A stretch of DNA of 64,000 bases, from the NCBI GenBank assembly GCA_041687335.1, contig JAWLCE010000023.1, positions 1-64,000 on the forward strand, in the 5' to 3' direction. A program made the position numbers and the translations under genes. The DNA comes from JAJFUE01 sp041687335 (GTDB taxonomy: Bacteria; Sumerlaeota; Sumerlaeia; MVZB01). This document shows positions 40,654 through 52,200 of the stretch, in pieces (position 1 is the first letter of the stretch; each line of letters opens with the position of its first letter). The notes beneath the pieces are model-generated. The model ran no database searches. It was not told the origin of the DNA and saw only the letters and a list, made by a program, of their open reading frames with translations.

Positions 40654-43492
40654 GCATCTGCTGGCCGATCAACTATCCGGCGAAATCACCGCTCAGGATC
40701 GCGAGGAGCTGGACCGGCTGGTTGCCGCCGATCCCGCCCTGCGCGCCGAACTGGCCGAATATGAACGCCAGGAGGTTGATCTGCAGCGGTATTACCACCT
40801 GCGTGCCGAGCGCGCGGCGGTGGGCCCCGAATCGATCCAGTCGCCGGCGCAACCACATGTGCGCCGCCGCCGGCCGCTGGCTTGGGGTCTGGCGGCGGCC
40901 TCGCTGGCCGCGGCCTTCATCGGCGGCCTCCTGCTCGTTCAGCTTGACCGGACCCACAGGCCCATGGGCGGGCAGGCGCTGGCCCGTGTCGATGCCCTCG
41001 AGGGCGATGTGCTCGTCCTGATGCAGGGCTCCGTCCGTGCCCTCGCCATCGGCGATCAGCTGGCCCGCTCCGAGCGGGTCAAGGTCGGCGGGAATGGCTA
41101 TCTGGCTCTACGCCTGGGCGACGGCAATATCATTGAGGCGCGCGGCAACACCCGCTTCGCCATCGAGGAATATCACGACCGCCTGGCCGTTCAGCTTGAC
41201 CACGGCCAGCTCTGGGCCCACCTCGGCCGCAAGCCCGACAAGCGGTTTGTCATCGAAACCGACCGGCTGCGCGCCACTGCCACCGGCACCGTTTTTGGTG
41301 TGCAGGACGGCCTCGCCGGCAGCATCGTCGCCGTCGCCGAGGGCTCGGTCTCGGTCGAGAGCGGCAGTCAGGTGCTGGCGTTGAAAGCCGGCGAAGCCTG
41401 GGGCAACCCCGCCGGCCCCACCGCCCTGGCGCAGGATTCGATCGATTGGAGCCAATACGCCGGTTCGCTCCTCGCGCTGCGGTCGACCGCCACCGACCCG
41501 CCCGACGTCCCGCTCGAGGTGGCCGGCGCGTCTCTCGCCACCCAGGAGCTCACCAGCGAAACCGGTGATGCGCCGACAATCTCCGATCTGGCCGACCTGC
41601 TCCCCGTCCAGACGCGCTTCTTCCTCGACCTGCGCGACTGGCCGGGCATCGTCCGCGAATTCCAATCGAGCGCCTACGCCATGCTGGCGCGCGAGCAGGC
41701 CCTGCAAAAATGGTGGACCGCAATCCATGGTCAGGACCTCGTCAATGAAATCGAGCGCGAAATCCACCTGCGTGAAATCCTTGCCGTCGCCGGCGCCGTC
41801 AGCGGCCGCTGTATCGTCGGCGTCTTTCCCCAGCATTTCCTGCTGCTGGCCGACTGTCGCCACAATGAATCCGAAGTCGCCGCCGCCCTCGGCGGGGCCA
41901 TGGTCAGCCTGACCGATGGCAATCTGGAAGCCGTCTCCCGCTTGCGCGAACGCATGTTCGTCATCGATGGCCGACTGGTCGTCTCCAGCAGCCCGCAGAT
42001 CGCCGCTGAGGTGATCGGGCGCCTGGCGAGCGGCGAGCCGAGCGGATTCACCGAACAGCCCTTTTATGGCAAGGTCACCAACGCCATTCAGCAACCGCGC
42101 CTGCTCGCAGCCGCCGACTTGGCATCGGTCGTGGACCAATGGCTTGAACAAGACCCCTCCGCGCGGCCGTTCCTCGATTTCAGCGGCCTCGGCGGCCTCG
42201 AAACCATCGTCATCTCGCCCAGCTTTGCCGGCCGTGGGATCAACCAGGCCGCCCGCCTGAGCTTCCGCGATCGCCGCTACGGCATGATGAACTGGCTGGC
42301 CGAACCGGCCCCCATGCACGGCTTCGGCTTCTTCTCCAGCGACGTGCACCTCTTTGCCGCCGCCATCATCCGCAGTCCGCGTGAGATGTTCTTCGACCTG
42401 CTGGGCAAGCTCATCGCCGAAAACGACCAGCGGGCGCAGGCCGAGGCCCGAGCTTTCTTCGAGTCGCGCCCGGCGTTGTTCGACTCGATCGGCGACGAGA
42501 TCGTCCTCGGCGTCGACAACCCGATCCTGCCCCTGCCCAACGTCAAGCTGGTGGTCGAGCTGGCCAGTCCCGCCCGGTTTGCGCTCGAGCTCGACGCCCT
42601 GCTGGCGGATTGGATCCTCCGGCAGGCCGAAGTCGGCACGCTCGCCGAGCGCCGCATCGAGACCAGCTCGGGCATCGAGATCCACACGCTGTTCGTCGAT
42701 GGTTGGGTCATCCAGCCCTCCTGGGCCTATGTCGATGAGTTCCTCGTCGCCGGCCCCGGCCCCCGCTTCGTCCGCCATTCCATCGACGTCATGCGATCGG
42801 GCGCCACGATCGACCGCCATCCACGCCTGCGCAACCTCCTGCCCACCGCCGGCACGCCCCACTTCTCACTGATGGTCTACCAGGACATCGCGCGGGCGAT
42901 CCCCGAGCTGCTGCGCACCGCCATGCCCGCCAATTTGCGCAACCAGGTCGCCGAAACCTTCCCTGACCTGACTTTCCTCGAGCGCTTCCACGCCGCCGGC
43001 ATCGCCTATGCGCAGGCCGCGCCCGACCGGATCGACCTCTACCTCAACTCCCCCACCGGGATCGACTTCAATCTGGGCATGGCGGGACCGCTGGTGGCCC
43101 GCTGGATCGCCCCGCACACGCCGATCGGCCAGCAGATCGACCAGCTGGCCGAAGCCACCGTCGCGCTGGAGGATCTCGCCGCCGCCGCGCTGGCGTTCCA
43201 GGCAACCTCCGGCCGCCTGCCCGCCTCGCTCGCCGAGCTGACCGAAGCCGGGCTGATCACGTTGGCCCCGAGTGATCCGTTCGCCGATGGCCGGCCGCTG
43301 CGCCTCGTCACCGGACCCGCCCCCGGCACGATCCTCATCTACAGCATCGGCCCCGACGGGATCGACGACCAAGGCTTGCTGACCTTCGACCCGGCCGGTC
43401 CCACAACAGGCGAGGGTGACCTGACGATCATGCTCCCCTCGCCCGACGGCACCCCGCCACGCCTGCTGACGCCACTGACGGATGGTTCGTAG
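40634..43492 (+). CDS. Giant anti-sigma / FecR-domain membrane protein
   Basis: A 952-residue protein overlapping the ECF sigma gene by 20 bp. Residues 1-65 are a cytosolic anti-sigma-like helix bundle (ERFEHLLADQLSGEITAQDR) with no zinc-binding HxxxCxxC. One membrane helix follows (about 82-103), then a FecR-like domain (about 113-250; VDALEGDVLVLMQGSVRALA, RATATGTVFGV) in the periplasm. Residues 290-850 are a long extracytoplasmic part of unknown fold, with a DUF3352-like feel in places. The C-terminus (about 850-952) looks like a pseudopilin/GspG-type tail: SGRLPASLAELTEAGLI, ending IYSIGPDGIDDQGLLT. The FecR part probably senses and releases the sigma factor. Confidence 0.82.
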   Translation: MTRERFEHLLADQLSGEITAQDREELDRLVAADPALRAELAEYERQEVDLQRYYHLRAERAAVGPESIQSPAQPHVRRRRPLAWGLAAASLAAAFIGGLLLVQLDRTHRPMGGQALARVDALEGDVLVLMQGSVRALAIGDQLARSERVKVGGNGYLALRLGDGNIIEARGNTRFAIEEYHDRLAVQLDHGQLWAHLGRKPDKRFVIETDRLRATATGTVFGVQDGLAGSIVAVAEGSVSVESGSQVLALKAGEAWGNPAGPTALAQDSIDWSQYAGSLLALRSTATDPPDVPLEVAGASLATQELTSETGDAPTISDLADLLPVQTRFFLDLRDWPGIVREFQSSAYAMLAREQALQKWWTAIHGQDLVNEIEREIHLREILAVAGAVSGRCIVGVFPQHFLLLADCRHNESEVAAALGGAMVSLTDGNLEAVSRLRERMFVIDGRLVVSSSPQIAAEVIGRLASGEPSGFTEQPFYGKVTNAIQQPRLLAAADLASVVDQWLEQDPSARPFLDFSGLGGLETIVISPSFAGRGINQAARLSFRDRRYGMMNWLAEPAPMHGFGFFSSDVHLFAAAIIRSPREMFFDLLGKLIAENDQRAQAEARAFFESRPALFDSIGDEIVLGVDNPILPLPNVKLVVELASPARFALELDALLADWILRQAEVGTLAERRIETSSGIEIHTLFVDGWVIQPSWAYVDEFLVAGPGPRFVRHSIDVMRSGATIDRHPRLRNLLPTAGTPHFSLMVYQDIARAIPELLRTAMPANLRNQVAETFPDLTFLERFHAAGIAYAQAAPDRIDLYLNSPTGIDFNLGMAGPLVARWIAPHTPIGQQIDQLAEATVALEDLAAAALAFQATSGRLPASLAELTEAGLITLAPSDPFADGRPLRLVTGPAPGTILIYSIGPDGIDDQGLLTFDPAGPTTGEGDLTIMLPSPDGTPPRLLTPLTDGS

Positions 43493-43535
43493 TTCCGCCT
43501 TCAGTCAAAATGCATGGGTTCGTCGTTCCGCCTTC
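43484..43535. repeat. Direct repeat with GTTCCGCCTTC core (family D)
   Basis: Two copies of GGTTCGT.GTTCCGCCTTC lie at 43484-43502 and 43517-43535, 33 bp apart. The first overlaps the last codons and TAG stop of the FecR-protein gene. AGTTCCGCCTTC motifs of this kind are frequent intergenic repeats in some bacteria; here two copies only. Confidence 0.5.
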
Positions 43536-43588
43536 GTATGTGTTTAGCGTGGCAACCGATTATGGCCCCGCATTCCACCAGTGTTAAA

Positions 43589-43784
43589 CGTGGCGGCCGG
43601 GTAAGGCGCCAGTATTCCACCTTGAAAGGGTGGCACAGTTTAAAAAGCCCAGCGTGGCGGCCGGGTAAGGCGCCAGTATTCCACCCTGAAAGGGTGGCAC
43701 AGTTCAAAAGCCCAGGGTGAGCGAAGCGTAACCCTGGGTCTGCAAGGCCAAATTCTCAGAGCCCTGTAAGGGCGACACAGTGGC
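43589..43784. repeat. Family B repeat with 64-bp tandem duplication
   Basis: A 64-base unit beginning CGTGGCGGCCGGGTAAGGCG occurs twice in tandem (43589-43652 and 43653-43715), each including CCACC.TGAAAGGGTGG. The second runs on through the full family B element with its CCCAGGGT...ACCCTGGG and GCCCTGTAAGGGC hairpins to 43784. The unit sits between the FecR-protein gene and the ABC operon. Confidence 0.75.
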
Positions 43785-44052
43785 ATCCAGAAGGTGGACT
43801 GTGTTCAGCGAGTTTGCCGGCGCCACTTGCCTGGCTCCGCCCCCCAGAGCAGAAAAGTCCCTGACGGGCACGCTCCTCCACTCAGCCTGATTCTTGTGTA
43901 TGAGCATGCATCACCACCAACAAACCGCCAGGAGACCCCCATTCCGAATGCTCGCCGGAAAACATAAATGGATTTTTGACGGGTGTGGGGTTATCAATGA
44001 AGAGGTCACGCGCCCAGTTTCGCCATGCCCCGCGATGGATGTTGCCGGTCCG

Positions 44053-45012
44053 ATGTTGCTCCAGCTCACGAACTTCAGCGCCCGTTACGGCTCCATCCAG
44101 GCGCTCGACGGCATCAACCTCGCCCTCGACAGCCCCGCACTCGGCCTGCTGGGCCCCAACGGCGCCGGCAAATCCACCCTGATCCGCTCGCTGCTCGGCC
44201 TCGTCCCTGCCAGCGGCGAGGCCCGCCTCGAAGGCCACGACATCCGCGCCGAAGGCCGCCATATCCGCGAGCTGGTCGGCTACATGCCCGAGCACGAGGC
44301 CTGGCTCGGCGGGATGACCGTCGTGCACTTCCTGCGGCTGATGGGCGAGCTGTGCGGCCTGCCCCCGCGCGCCGCGATGGAGCGCGCCCACGAAGTCCTC
44401 TTCTACGTCGGCCTCGGCGAAATCCGCTACCGGCCGCTCAACGGCCTCTCCTACGGCCTGCACCAGAAGGTGCGGCTGGCGCAGGCTCTCGTGCACGGCC
44501 CGCGCGTGCTGATCCTCGACGAGCCCACCAGCGGCCTCGATCCCGCCGCCCGCGAGGAGATGCTGTCGCTCATCAACGACATGGTCGCCCGCGGCGCCGG
44601 CAAGGTCATCATCAGCACCCACATCCTGCGCGACGTCGAGACCTGCTGCAAGGACGTCGTCGTGCTCAAGCGCGGCAAGATCGTCGCCGCCGGCAACATC
44701 GACCAGATGCGCCACACCGCCGAGAACTCCTTCGAGCTGCGCATCAAGGGCGATCAGGAGCGATTCGTCGCCGCCCTCTCCGAGCTTGGCTGCGAGTGCC
44801 GCCTGGGCCGCCGCGACGTGCTCGAGATCATCACCCCCAACGGCCTGCGCCCGCGCGTGATCCACGAGGCCGCCCTGCGCCTAGGCGTCCAGATCCGCCA
44901 CTTCTACGCCCGCCGCGACTCGCTCGAGGACATCTTTTTGAAGGTGCTCGAGGATGAACCCAACGGCGCCACCGACCAGCCGGTAACCGTGACCAATGCT
45001 GAACCGATTTGA
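44053..45012 (+). CDS. ABC transporter ATP-binding protein (first pair)
   Basis: A 319-residue ATPase of the ABC-2 export type: Walker A GPNGAGKSTLI, signature motif LSYGLHQKVRLAQA (LSGGQ-like, weakened), Walker B LILDEPTSGLDP, and an additional C-terminal domain of about 90 residues. It pairs with the permease that starts right at its stop. Such ABC-2 pairs export varied substrates (lipids, gliding-motility or copper-related proteins); the substrate here is unknown. The start is uncertain: 44053 or 44035, both without a good ribosome site. Confidence 0.88.
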   Translation: MLLQLTNFSARYGSIQALDGINLALDSPALGLLGPNGAGKSTLIRSLLGLVPASGEARLEGHDIRAEGRHIRELVGYMPEHEAWLGGMTVVHFLRLMGELCGLPPRAAMERAHEVLFYVGLGEIRYRPLNGLSYGLHQKVRLAQALVHGPRVLILDEPTSGLDPAAREEMLSLINDMVARGAGKVIISTHILRDVETCCKDVVVLKRGKIVAAGNIDQMRHTAENSFELRIKGDQERFVAALSELGCECRLGRRDVLEIITPNGLRPRVIHEAALRLGVQIRHFYARRDSLEDIFLKVLEDEPNGATDQPVTVTNAEPI

Positions 45013-45936
45013 GTGGAGTTCCTAGCCAAAGTGGCCGTCTACGACCTCAGCTACCAGACCTACACCGGCCCGCGTCGCGGCCCCGTCCATCGCTGGCTGG
45101 CCATCGCTCGCTTCGCCTGGGTGGAGATGCTCTCGCGGCGCGTCTTTGCCATCCTGTTCACCCTGGCCTGGCTTCAGTTCATCGTCCGGCTGGCGTTGAT
45201 TTATGTGCTCAACACGCCCCTGCTCAAGAGCATGGGCTTCGAGGCGCTGATCGGCCCGCTCAACGAGGCCATCAGCATCGACGCGGCTTTCTTTAAAAGC
45301 ATGATCGACTGGCAACTCCCGTTCTGCTTCATGTTCGTCTTCATCCTCGGCGCCGGCGCGATCTCGCGCGACCTGGCCCACAACGCCATCATCCTCTATA
45401 TCGTAAAGCCGATCGGGCGTTACGAATACCTGCTCGGCAAGTTCGCCACCCTCTTCCTGCTGCTGCTGGCCCTTTCCTGGCTCCAGACGATGGCGCTCTA
45501 CTTCGCCCAGGTCCTGCTGGCCCCCGAGACCAGCGCCTGGCGCACCGAATTCTGGAGCCAATACTTCTGGCTCATCTTCCCGATCACGCTCTACTCGGTG
45601 CTGCTCTCGGCTTCGCTCAGCCTGCTGGTGCTGGCCTTCTCGAGCACGGCGCGCAGCGGTCGCTACGCCGGCATCGCTTTCCTGATCTACCTGATCGGCG
45701 CGCATACGGTGATCGCCCTGCTTGCCGAGCTGATCGGCGCCATCGGCCCGATCCAGGCCCACGACTGGTTTGGGCTCTCGCCGCTCGCGATCGGCTATGC
45801 GCTCGGTGACTGGCTCTTCTCACAGCAGGCCGAAGTTCGCCCCGCCGCCGCCTGGTTCGGCCTTGCGCTGCACTGGCTGGTCGCCGGCGCGATCCTCAAG
45901 TGGCGCCTGGACGGCGCGGCGCGGCAGGGGAACTGA
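45013..45936 (+). CDS. ABC-2 type permease (first pair)
   Basis: A 307-residue membrane protein with about six hydrophobic helices and the motif DLAHNAIILYIVKPIGRYEYLLGKF typical of ABC-2 permeases. The GTG start follows the ATPase stop TGA directly with no gap; another GTG is 6 codons further on. The C-terminus is followed two bases later by the second ATPase gene's start. Confidence 0.8.
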   Translation: MEFLAKVAVYDLSYQTYTGPRRGPVHRWLAIARFAWVEMLSRRVFAILFTLAWLQFIVRLALIYVLNTPLLKSMGFEALIGPLNEAISIDAAFFKSMIDWQLPFCFMFVFILGAGAISRDLAHNAIILYIVKPIGRYEYLLGKFATLFLLLLALSWLQTMALYFAQVLLAPETSAWRTEFWSQYFWLIFPITLYSVLLSASLSLLVLAFSSTARSGRYAGIAFLIYLIGAHTVIALLAELIGAIGPIQAHDWFGLSPLAIGYALGDWLFSQQAEVRPAAAWFGLALHWLVAGAILKWRLDGAARQGN

Positions 45937-45938
45937 CG

Positions 45939-46892
45939 ATGACTGACAACGGCGCTCCCACCCTCCCCACCGTCCGCATGAACGGCGTCTCGCGCTGGTA
46001 CGGCGAAGTCCTCGGCATCAATAAGATCTCGGTCGACATTCAACCCGGCATCACCGGCCTGGTCGGCCCCAATGGTTCGGGCAAGTCCACCCTCATGAAC
46101 CTGATCTGCGGCTTGATTCGGCCCGGCCAGGGCCACCTGCTCGTCTTGGGCCAGGATCCCTGGAACAACCCCGCCCTGCATCGCCAGATCGGCTACTGCC
46201 CCCAAGGCGACCGTTTTTATGAGAACTTCAGCGGCCTGCAATTCGTCCGCGCCATGTTGGAGATGCATGGCCACGGCGTCGATTGGGCCGCGCGCGCGGC
46301 CGCCGAGGCGCTCGCGCGCGTCGGCATGGTCGAGGCGGCCAACCGCCGCCTGCGCGGCTACAGCAAGGGCATGCGCCAACGCATCAAGATCGCCCTGGCG
46401 CTCGCCCACCAGCCCGCCCTGCTCGTGCTCGATGAACCTTTTGACGGTCTCGATCCCATTGGCCGGCGTGAAATGATCCAGCTCTTCGCCGAATATGGTC
46501 AGGAAGGTCGCACCGTCCTGGTCGCCAGCCACATCCTGCACGAGATCGAGCAGATGACCGAACGCATCCTGGTCATGAGCAACGGTTATGTGCTGGCCGA
46601 GGGTGGCATCCGCGAGGTCCGCGACCAGATGCGCCGCCACCCCTTCCGCGTCCTGCTGCGTTGCGACCAGCCGCGCCGTCTGGCCGCTCTCCTGCTGGCC
46701 GAACCCGACGTCCTCGGAGCCGAAATCGAGGACGAACGCACCATGACGCTGGTCACCAACGACCCCGACAGCTTTTACCTGCGGCTCAACCAGATGGTGG
46801 TCGATGAGGGCATCGACCTCGACCTGGTCACGCTGGCCGATGAGAATGTCAGCTCGATCTTCAAATACCTCGCCGGCAAGGAGCACCATTGA
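45939..46892 (+). CDS. ABC transporter ATP-binding protein (second pair)
   Basis: A 317-residue ATPase: Walker A GPNGSGKSTLMNLI, signature-like YSKGMRQRIKIALALA, Walker B LLVLDEPFDGLDP, and the C-terminal extension of ABC-2 ATPases. AGGGGAACTGACG places a ribosome site before the ATG at 45939. Similar to but clearly distinct from the first ATPase, pointing to an old duplication or to a four-subunit transporter. Confidence 0.9.
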   Translation: MTDNGAPTLPTVRMNGVSRWYGEVLGINKISVDIQPGITGLVGPNGSGKSTLMNLICGLIRPGQGHLLVLGQDPWNNPALHRQIGYCPQGDRFYENFSGLQFVRAMLEMHGHGVDWAARAAAEALARVGMVEAANRRLRGYSKGMRQRIKIALALAHQPALLVLDEPFDGLDPIGRREMIQLFAEYGQEGRTVLVASHILHEIEQMTERILVMSNGYVLAEGGIREVRDQMRRHPFRVLLRCDQPRRLAALLLAEPDVLGAEIEDERTMTLVTNDPDSFYLRLNQMVVDEGIDLDLVTLADENVSSIFKYLAGKEHH

Positions 46893-47734
46893 CGATGATT
46901 CTGGCGCGCCAGATGTTCTCGCTCACGCGGCTCTCGATCCGCCGCCTTGCCGGCACGCGCTTCATGATCGCCAACCTGCTGCTGGCCGCCCTGCCCGTCG
47001 TGCTGACGCTGGTGATCGTCGTCGCCCTGCGCATCCAGCAACCCGATCCCCCCTCCATCGAGATGGCCCGGGTCGAGGCCGCCCACTACTTCCAGTTCAT
47101 CCTGCGCACGCTCTACCTGCATTTCGTGGTCTTCTTCATCGCCATCATCAGCGGCTTCGCCATCTCGCGTCAGGACCTCGAGGAGCGCACCCTGCATTTC
47201 ATCCTGCTTCAGCCAATCCCACGCTGGGCGATGGTCGCGGCGCGCTTCGTCGGTTACCTGGGCCTGAGCATCGCTCTCGTGCTGACCAGCCTCTGGCTCA
47301 GCTACCTGATCCTGATCGGCGGCCGGTTCGGCCTTGGCGGCTTGATCCAGGATCTGTTCGGCACCGGCGGCCGGCTGGGGGGCCTCCTGCTCGAGTCACT
47401 CGTGCTGGTCATGGCGCTGATCGCCTATGGCGCGATCGGAATGGCCGGCGGCTCCGCCTTCAAGACCCTCGTCTTCGCCCCGCTACTCTGGGTCTGGGAT
47501 GGGCTGCTCCCCTTCCTGCCCCAGGCGCTCAAGGAGCTCTCACTGACCCATTACTTCCAGTCGCTGCTGCCCGAGCGCCTGATCGAGCAGGGCCGGCTGC
47601 TGGAACTGCTGGGCGAGCCGGCAGCCACCACCCAGAGTCTGTTTGCGATCGCCCTGGTCTCGGTCACGGCCATTATTCTCGCTCTTGCCGTCTTCCAAAC
47701 CCGCGAGTGCATCTACAATGAGGACGCGGCCTGA
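46889..47734 (+). CDS. ABC-2 type permease (second pair)
   Basis: A 281-residue permease with about six hydrophobic segments and the family pattern SRQDLEERTLHFILLQPIPRWAMVAARF. The TTG start overlaps the ATPase stop by four bases (TTGA) and has AAGGAG five bases upstream; ATG at 46895 is the alternative. End of the four-gene operon. Confidence 0.82.
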   Translation: MTMILARQMFSLTRLSIRRLAGTRFMIANLLLAALPVVLTLVIVVALRIQQPDPPSIEMARVEAAHYFQFILRTLYLHFVVFFIAIISGFAISRQDLEERTLHFILLQPIPRWAMVAARFVGYLGLSIALVLTSLWLSYLILIGGRFGLGGLIQDLFGTGGRLGGLLLESLVLVMALIAYGAIGMAGGSAFKTLVFAPLLWVWDGLLPFLPQALKELSLTHYFQSLLPERLIEQGRLLELLGEPAATTQSLFAIALVSVTAIILALAVFQTRECIYNEDAA

Positions 47735-47768
47735 GCGCTCCAGCTCCTGGCTCAGCAGGGCGCATAAA

Positions 47769-47780
47769 TTTTTTTTTTTT
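47769..47780. other. Run of 12 T between convergent genes
   Basis: A homopolymer of 12 thymines about 34 bases after the ABC operon stop. The bases before it form no strong stem I can see, so it is a weak terminator candidate for the plus-strand operon. Such runs are rare in this GC-rich DNA and prone to slippage or sequencing error. Confidence 0.5.
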
Positions 47781-47836
47781 GTTGCCAGCCGCCGCTCGCA
47801 GCCGGCAGCCAACGGCAAGGACTTTCGGCAACGGCT

Positions 47837-49223
<1,387 letters not shown>

Positions 49224-49231
<8 letters not shown>

Positions 49232-52200
49232 CGCGGTGACACGTTTCCGCTTCATGATCATCCACCCGGCAGGCCCGGATGGCGGCAATCATCTCCTCGG
49301 AGGCCCCGCCCTTGCTGAAATAATGAGTGGCGCCGGCCTCGCGCATCGCCTCCGCGATATTGCTGTCCAGGTGCATCGAGAGCCCGATTACCTTGATGCG
49401 TGGATTTTGCGCAAGGATCCGGCGCGAGGCCTCGATCCCGTTCATCCCTGCCAGGTTGACATCCATGATGATGACGTCCGGGTTGAGCTGCACCGCCATC
49501 TCGATGGCCTGGTGCCCATCGGCCGCCTCGCCCACCACTTCAATCCCTGGCTCGAACTGCAACATGTGAACCAATCCCTCGCGCATGATCTTGTGATCGT
49601 CGACGATCAGGACCCGGCAGAGGTCGGATTTGTTGTGCGTGCTGATTTTCCTGCTCGGCGGCGCGGGCTGCGGGCGGGCCGACCCAGGCGTCGGGACATC
49701 CGCGGTGCCGATCGGCGCGGTCAGGATGATCCGTGTCCCCTGCCCCGCCGAGGCCTCGATCACCATCGACCCGCCGATATAGGCCAGCCGCTCCTGGATG
49801 CTGAACAGTCCGAAAGTCAGCTCGCTCGGCTGGCGGTTCTCCAACTGGCGGGGATCGAATCCCTTGCCCTTGTCGGTGATCACGATCCGCAGCCGATCCT
49901 CCCCCATCCGGCTGAGCACCAATTCGCCATCGGGGACCCCCGCATGCTTGGATGCGTTGAACAGCAGCTCGCGGACGCACTCGAACAGCAGGAAGCGAAT
50001 CTCTTCGGTGGCCGGCTCGGCTTTGTGGTCCAATCGCAGCCAGACCTCAAAATGGTGTTTCTGCCGCATTCTGTTGGCCAGCCAGTTCAGCCCCCCCACC
50101 AGCCCCGAATCGTGGAGCACGGGCGGACTCAGGTCAAAGGTTAACGAGCGGGAGGCATCGAGCGCCTCGCGCAGAATCTCGTCGGCCCCCTGCGCAGCCG
50201 AAATCATGCGCTCAACCTCGATGTGGGGCTTGATCCAGCCCAACTGCATCCGTGCCGCCACCATCAACTGCTGGATATGATCGTGCAGGATCGTCGCCAG
50301 CCGCTTGCGTTCGCGCTGCTCGACCCGGCTCAGCTCGCTGGCCAGCGCCCGCAGCCGGTCCGCCTGCTGGCGAACCTGCCTCGTGCGCTCGCCAACGAGC
50401 TGCTCGAGCCTCTCGTTGAGCCGGCGCAGGTCCTCTTCGATTTGCTTGAGTTTGTCAATATTGGCCGCCACGCCGAACCAGCGGCTGATGTTGCCCTCGC
50501 TGTCGTGGATCGGCCGGCCAATCACTCGAAACCATTCATAGGCCCCGTCGCGGCGGCGGACGCGATATTCAAGCTCGTAGGGTTGCTGCCGGTGAACGGC
50601 GCCCTCCCACGCGGCCATCGCGCGGGCGCGGTCGTCGGGGTGGAGCAGCTTGTTCCAGTCCGTCCCCAGCATTTCCGTCATCGGCACGCCTGTGAAATCC
50701 ACCCACTGCTGGCTCTGATAATCACAATATCCGTCGGGGCGGGTGGTGAACACCATGCCTGGGATCGACTCGAGCGTCTGGCGGTAGAAAGACTCGCGCT
50801 CGCCCAGCGCAAGTTCACTCTGCTTGAGCTGGGTAATGTCGCGCACGTAGCCGAACAGCCCGACCACGCGACCCTCCGCATCCTTCTGCGGCTCATAGGT
50901 GGCGTCATACCAGCGCCGGTTCATGCTTCCCGGAGAAATCTGAAGCTCCACGCGCTGGCGCTCACCCGTCTCGAGCACACGCCGCTTGATCGCCGTCAAC
51001 CGCTCCGCCTCCTCCCGCGGCAGGAGATCAAAATCGGTTTTGCCGATCATGCCCTCCACCGTCAGGGGCTCGACGGGATTGTAGACCCAGACGTAGCGCA
51101 GTTCGGCATCCTGGGCAAACATGTTGTCGGGCGAGCTCTCGACGAGCAGGCGCAGCCGCTCCTCACTCTGGCGTTGCGCCTCCTCCGCGCGCTTGCGCTC
51201 GGTAATGTCTTCCAACAGACCCGCAATCCGCACCGGCCGTCCCTCGGAGTTGGTGTAGAAGCGGCCGTAGGCATGGAACCAGTGGATGCTGCCGTCGGGC
51301 CAGCGCACGCGCGATTCATGGTCCAGCACCCCCGTCTTGCTCGCGCGCTCATAGGCCGCATGGATGGCCGGGCGATCCTCGGGCAGCACATGGCGCAGGG
51401 CCACCTCCAGCCCCCACTCCTCTTGCGGTTCGCTGTAGCCAAAAATCTGGTCGTGACGCGGCGAGCGGAACGCCACGTCCTTCTCAATGTCCAGTTCCCA
51501 GACTCCCAAGTCGGCCGACTCAACCGCTAACCGCAGTCGTTCCTCGCTATCGCGCAGCGCCTCCTCCGCGCGCTTGCGCTTGTCGATATTCTCAATGATG
51601 GCGATCTCATAAAGTGGACGGCCTTGGACATCCCGCACCAGCGAGAGCGTCAGTTTCGCCCAAACCTCGTGGCCGAGCTTATGAATAAAGCGTTTCTCAA
51701 CCGTGTATTGATCGAGCTCGCCGGCAGCCATGCGGCGAAAGGGGATCAGGTCCAGGTCCAGATCTTCCCGATGCGTGATTTGCGGCCAGGCAGTTCGGAG
51801 CATCTCTTGTTGGCTGTAGCCGAGCATGGCGCAAAAGGCTTCATTGACGTCAATCCAGCGCGCATCCTCAAACCGGACCCGGCCAATGCCGACCGCCGCC
51901 TGCTCGAAGACCGAACGGTATTTCTCCTCGCTCGCGCGCAGCTCCTCCTCGGTCTGCCGGCGCTCGGTGATGTCGCGGCAATACAGGTTGACATATCGCT
52001 CCTGCGGGAATGGCGCCAGGCTGATCGAAAAAACATGTCCCCCCGCCAGCTCCACGTCGTGCACCGTCGGCTGACCCTGGCTCAATGCGGGTCCAATGAG
52101 CGCGCGCAACGGCTCGGGCAGGTATTCCCCCTCCAATGCAAATGAAGGATGCTGCCGGGCGGCCGGGTTCAGGTAAAGCGCCTTCCCCTCGGCCGAGGCT

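Noticed and set aside
41108..42862. A 584-codon minus-strand frame over the FecR protein gene
   Set aside because: Antisense shadow with glycine/aspartate-rich low-complexity product.
43589..43784. Possible short CRISPR array
   Set aside because: Only two units, with the hairpin inside each and no unique spacers; it fits the family B repeat with a tandem duplication.
47769..47780. T-run as a full terminator for the ABC operon
   Set aside because: No convincing stem precedes it, so it is listed only as a homopolymer.
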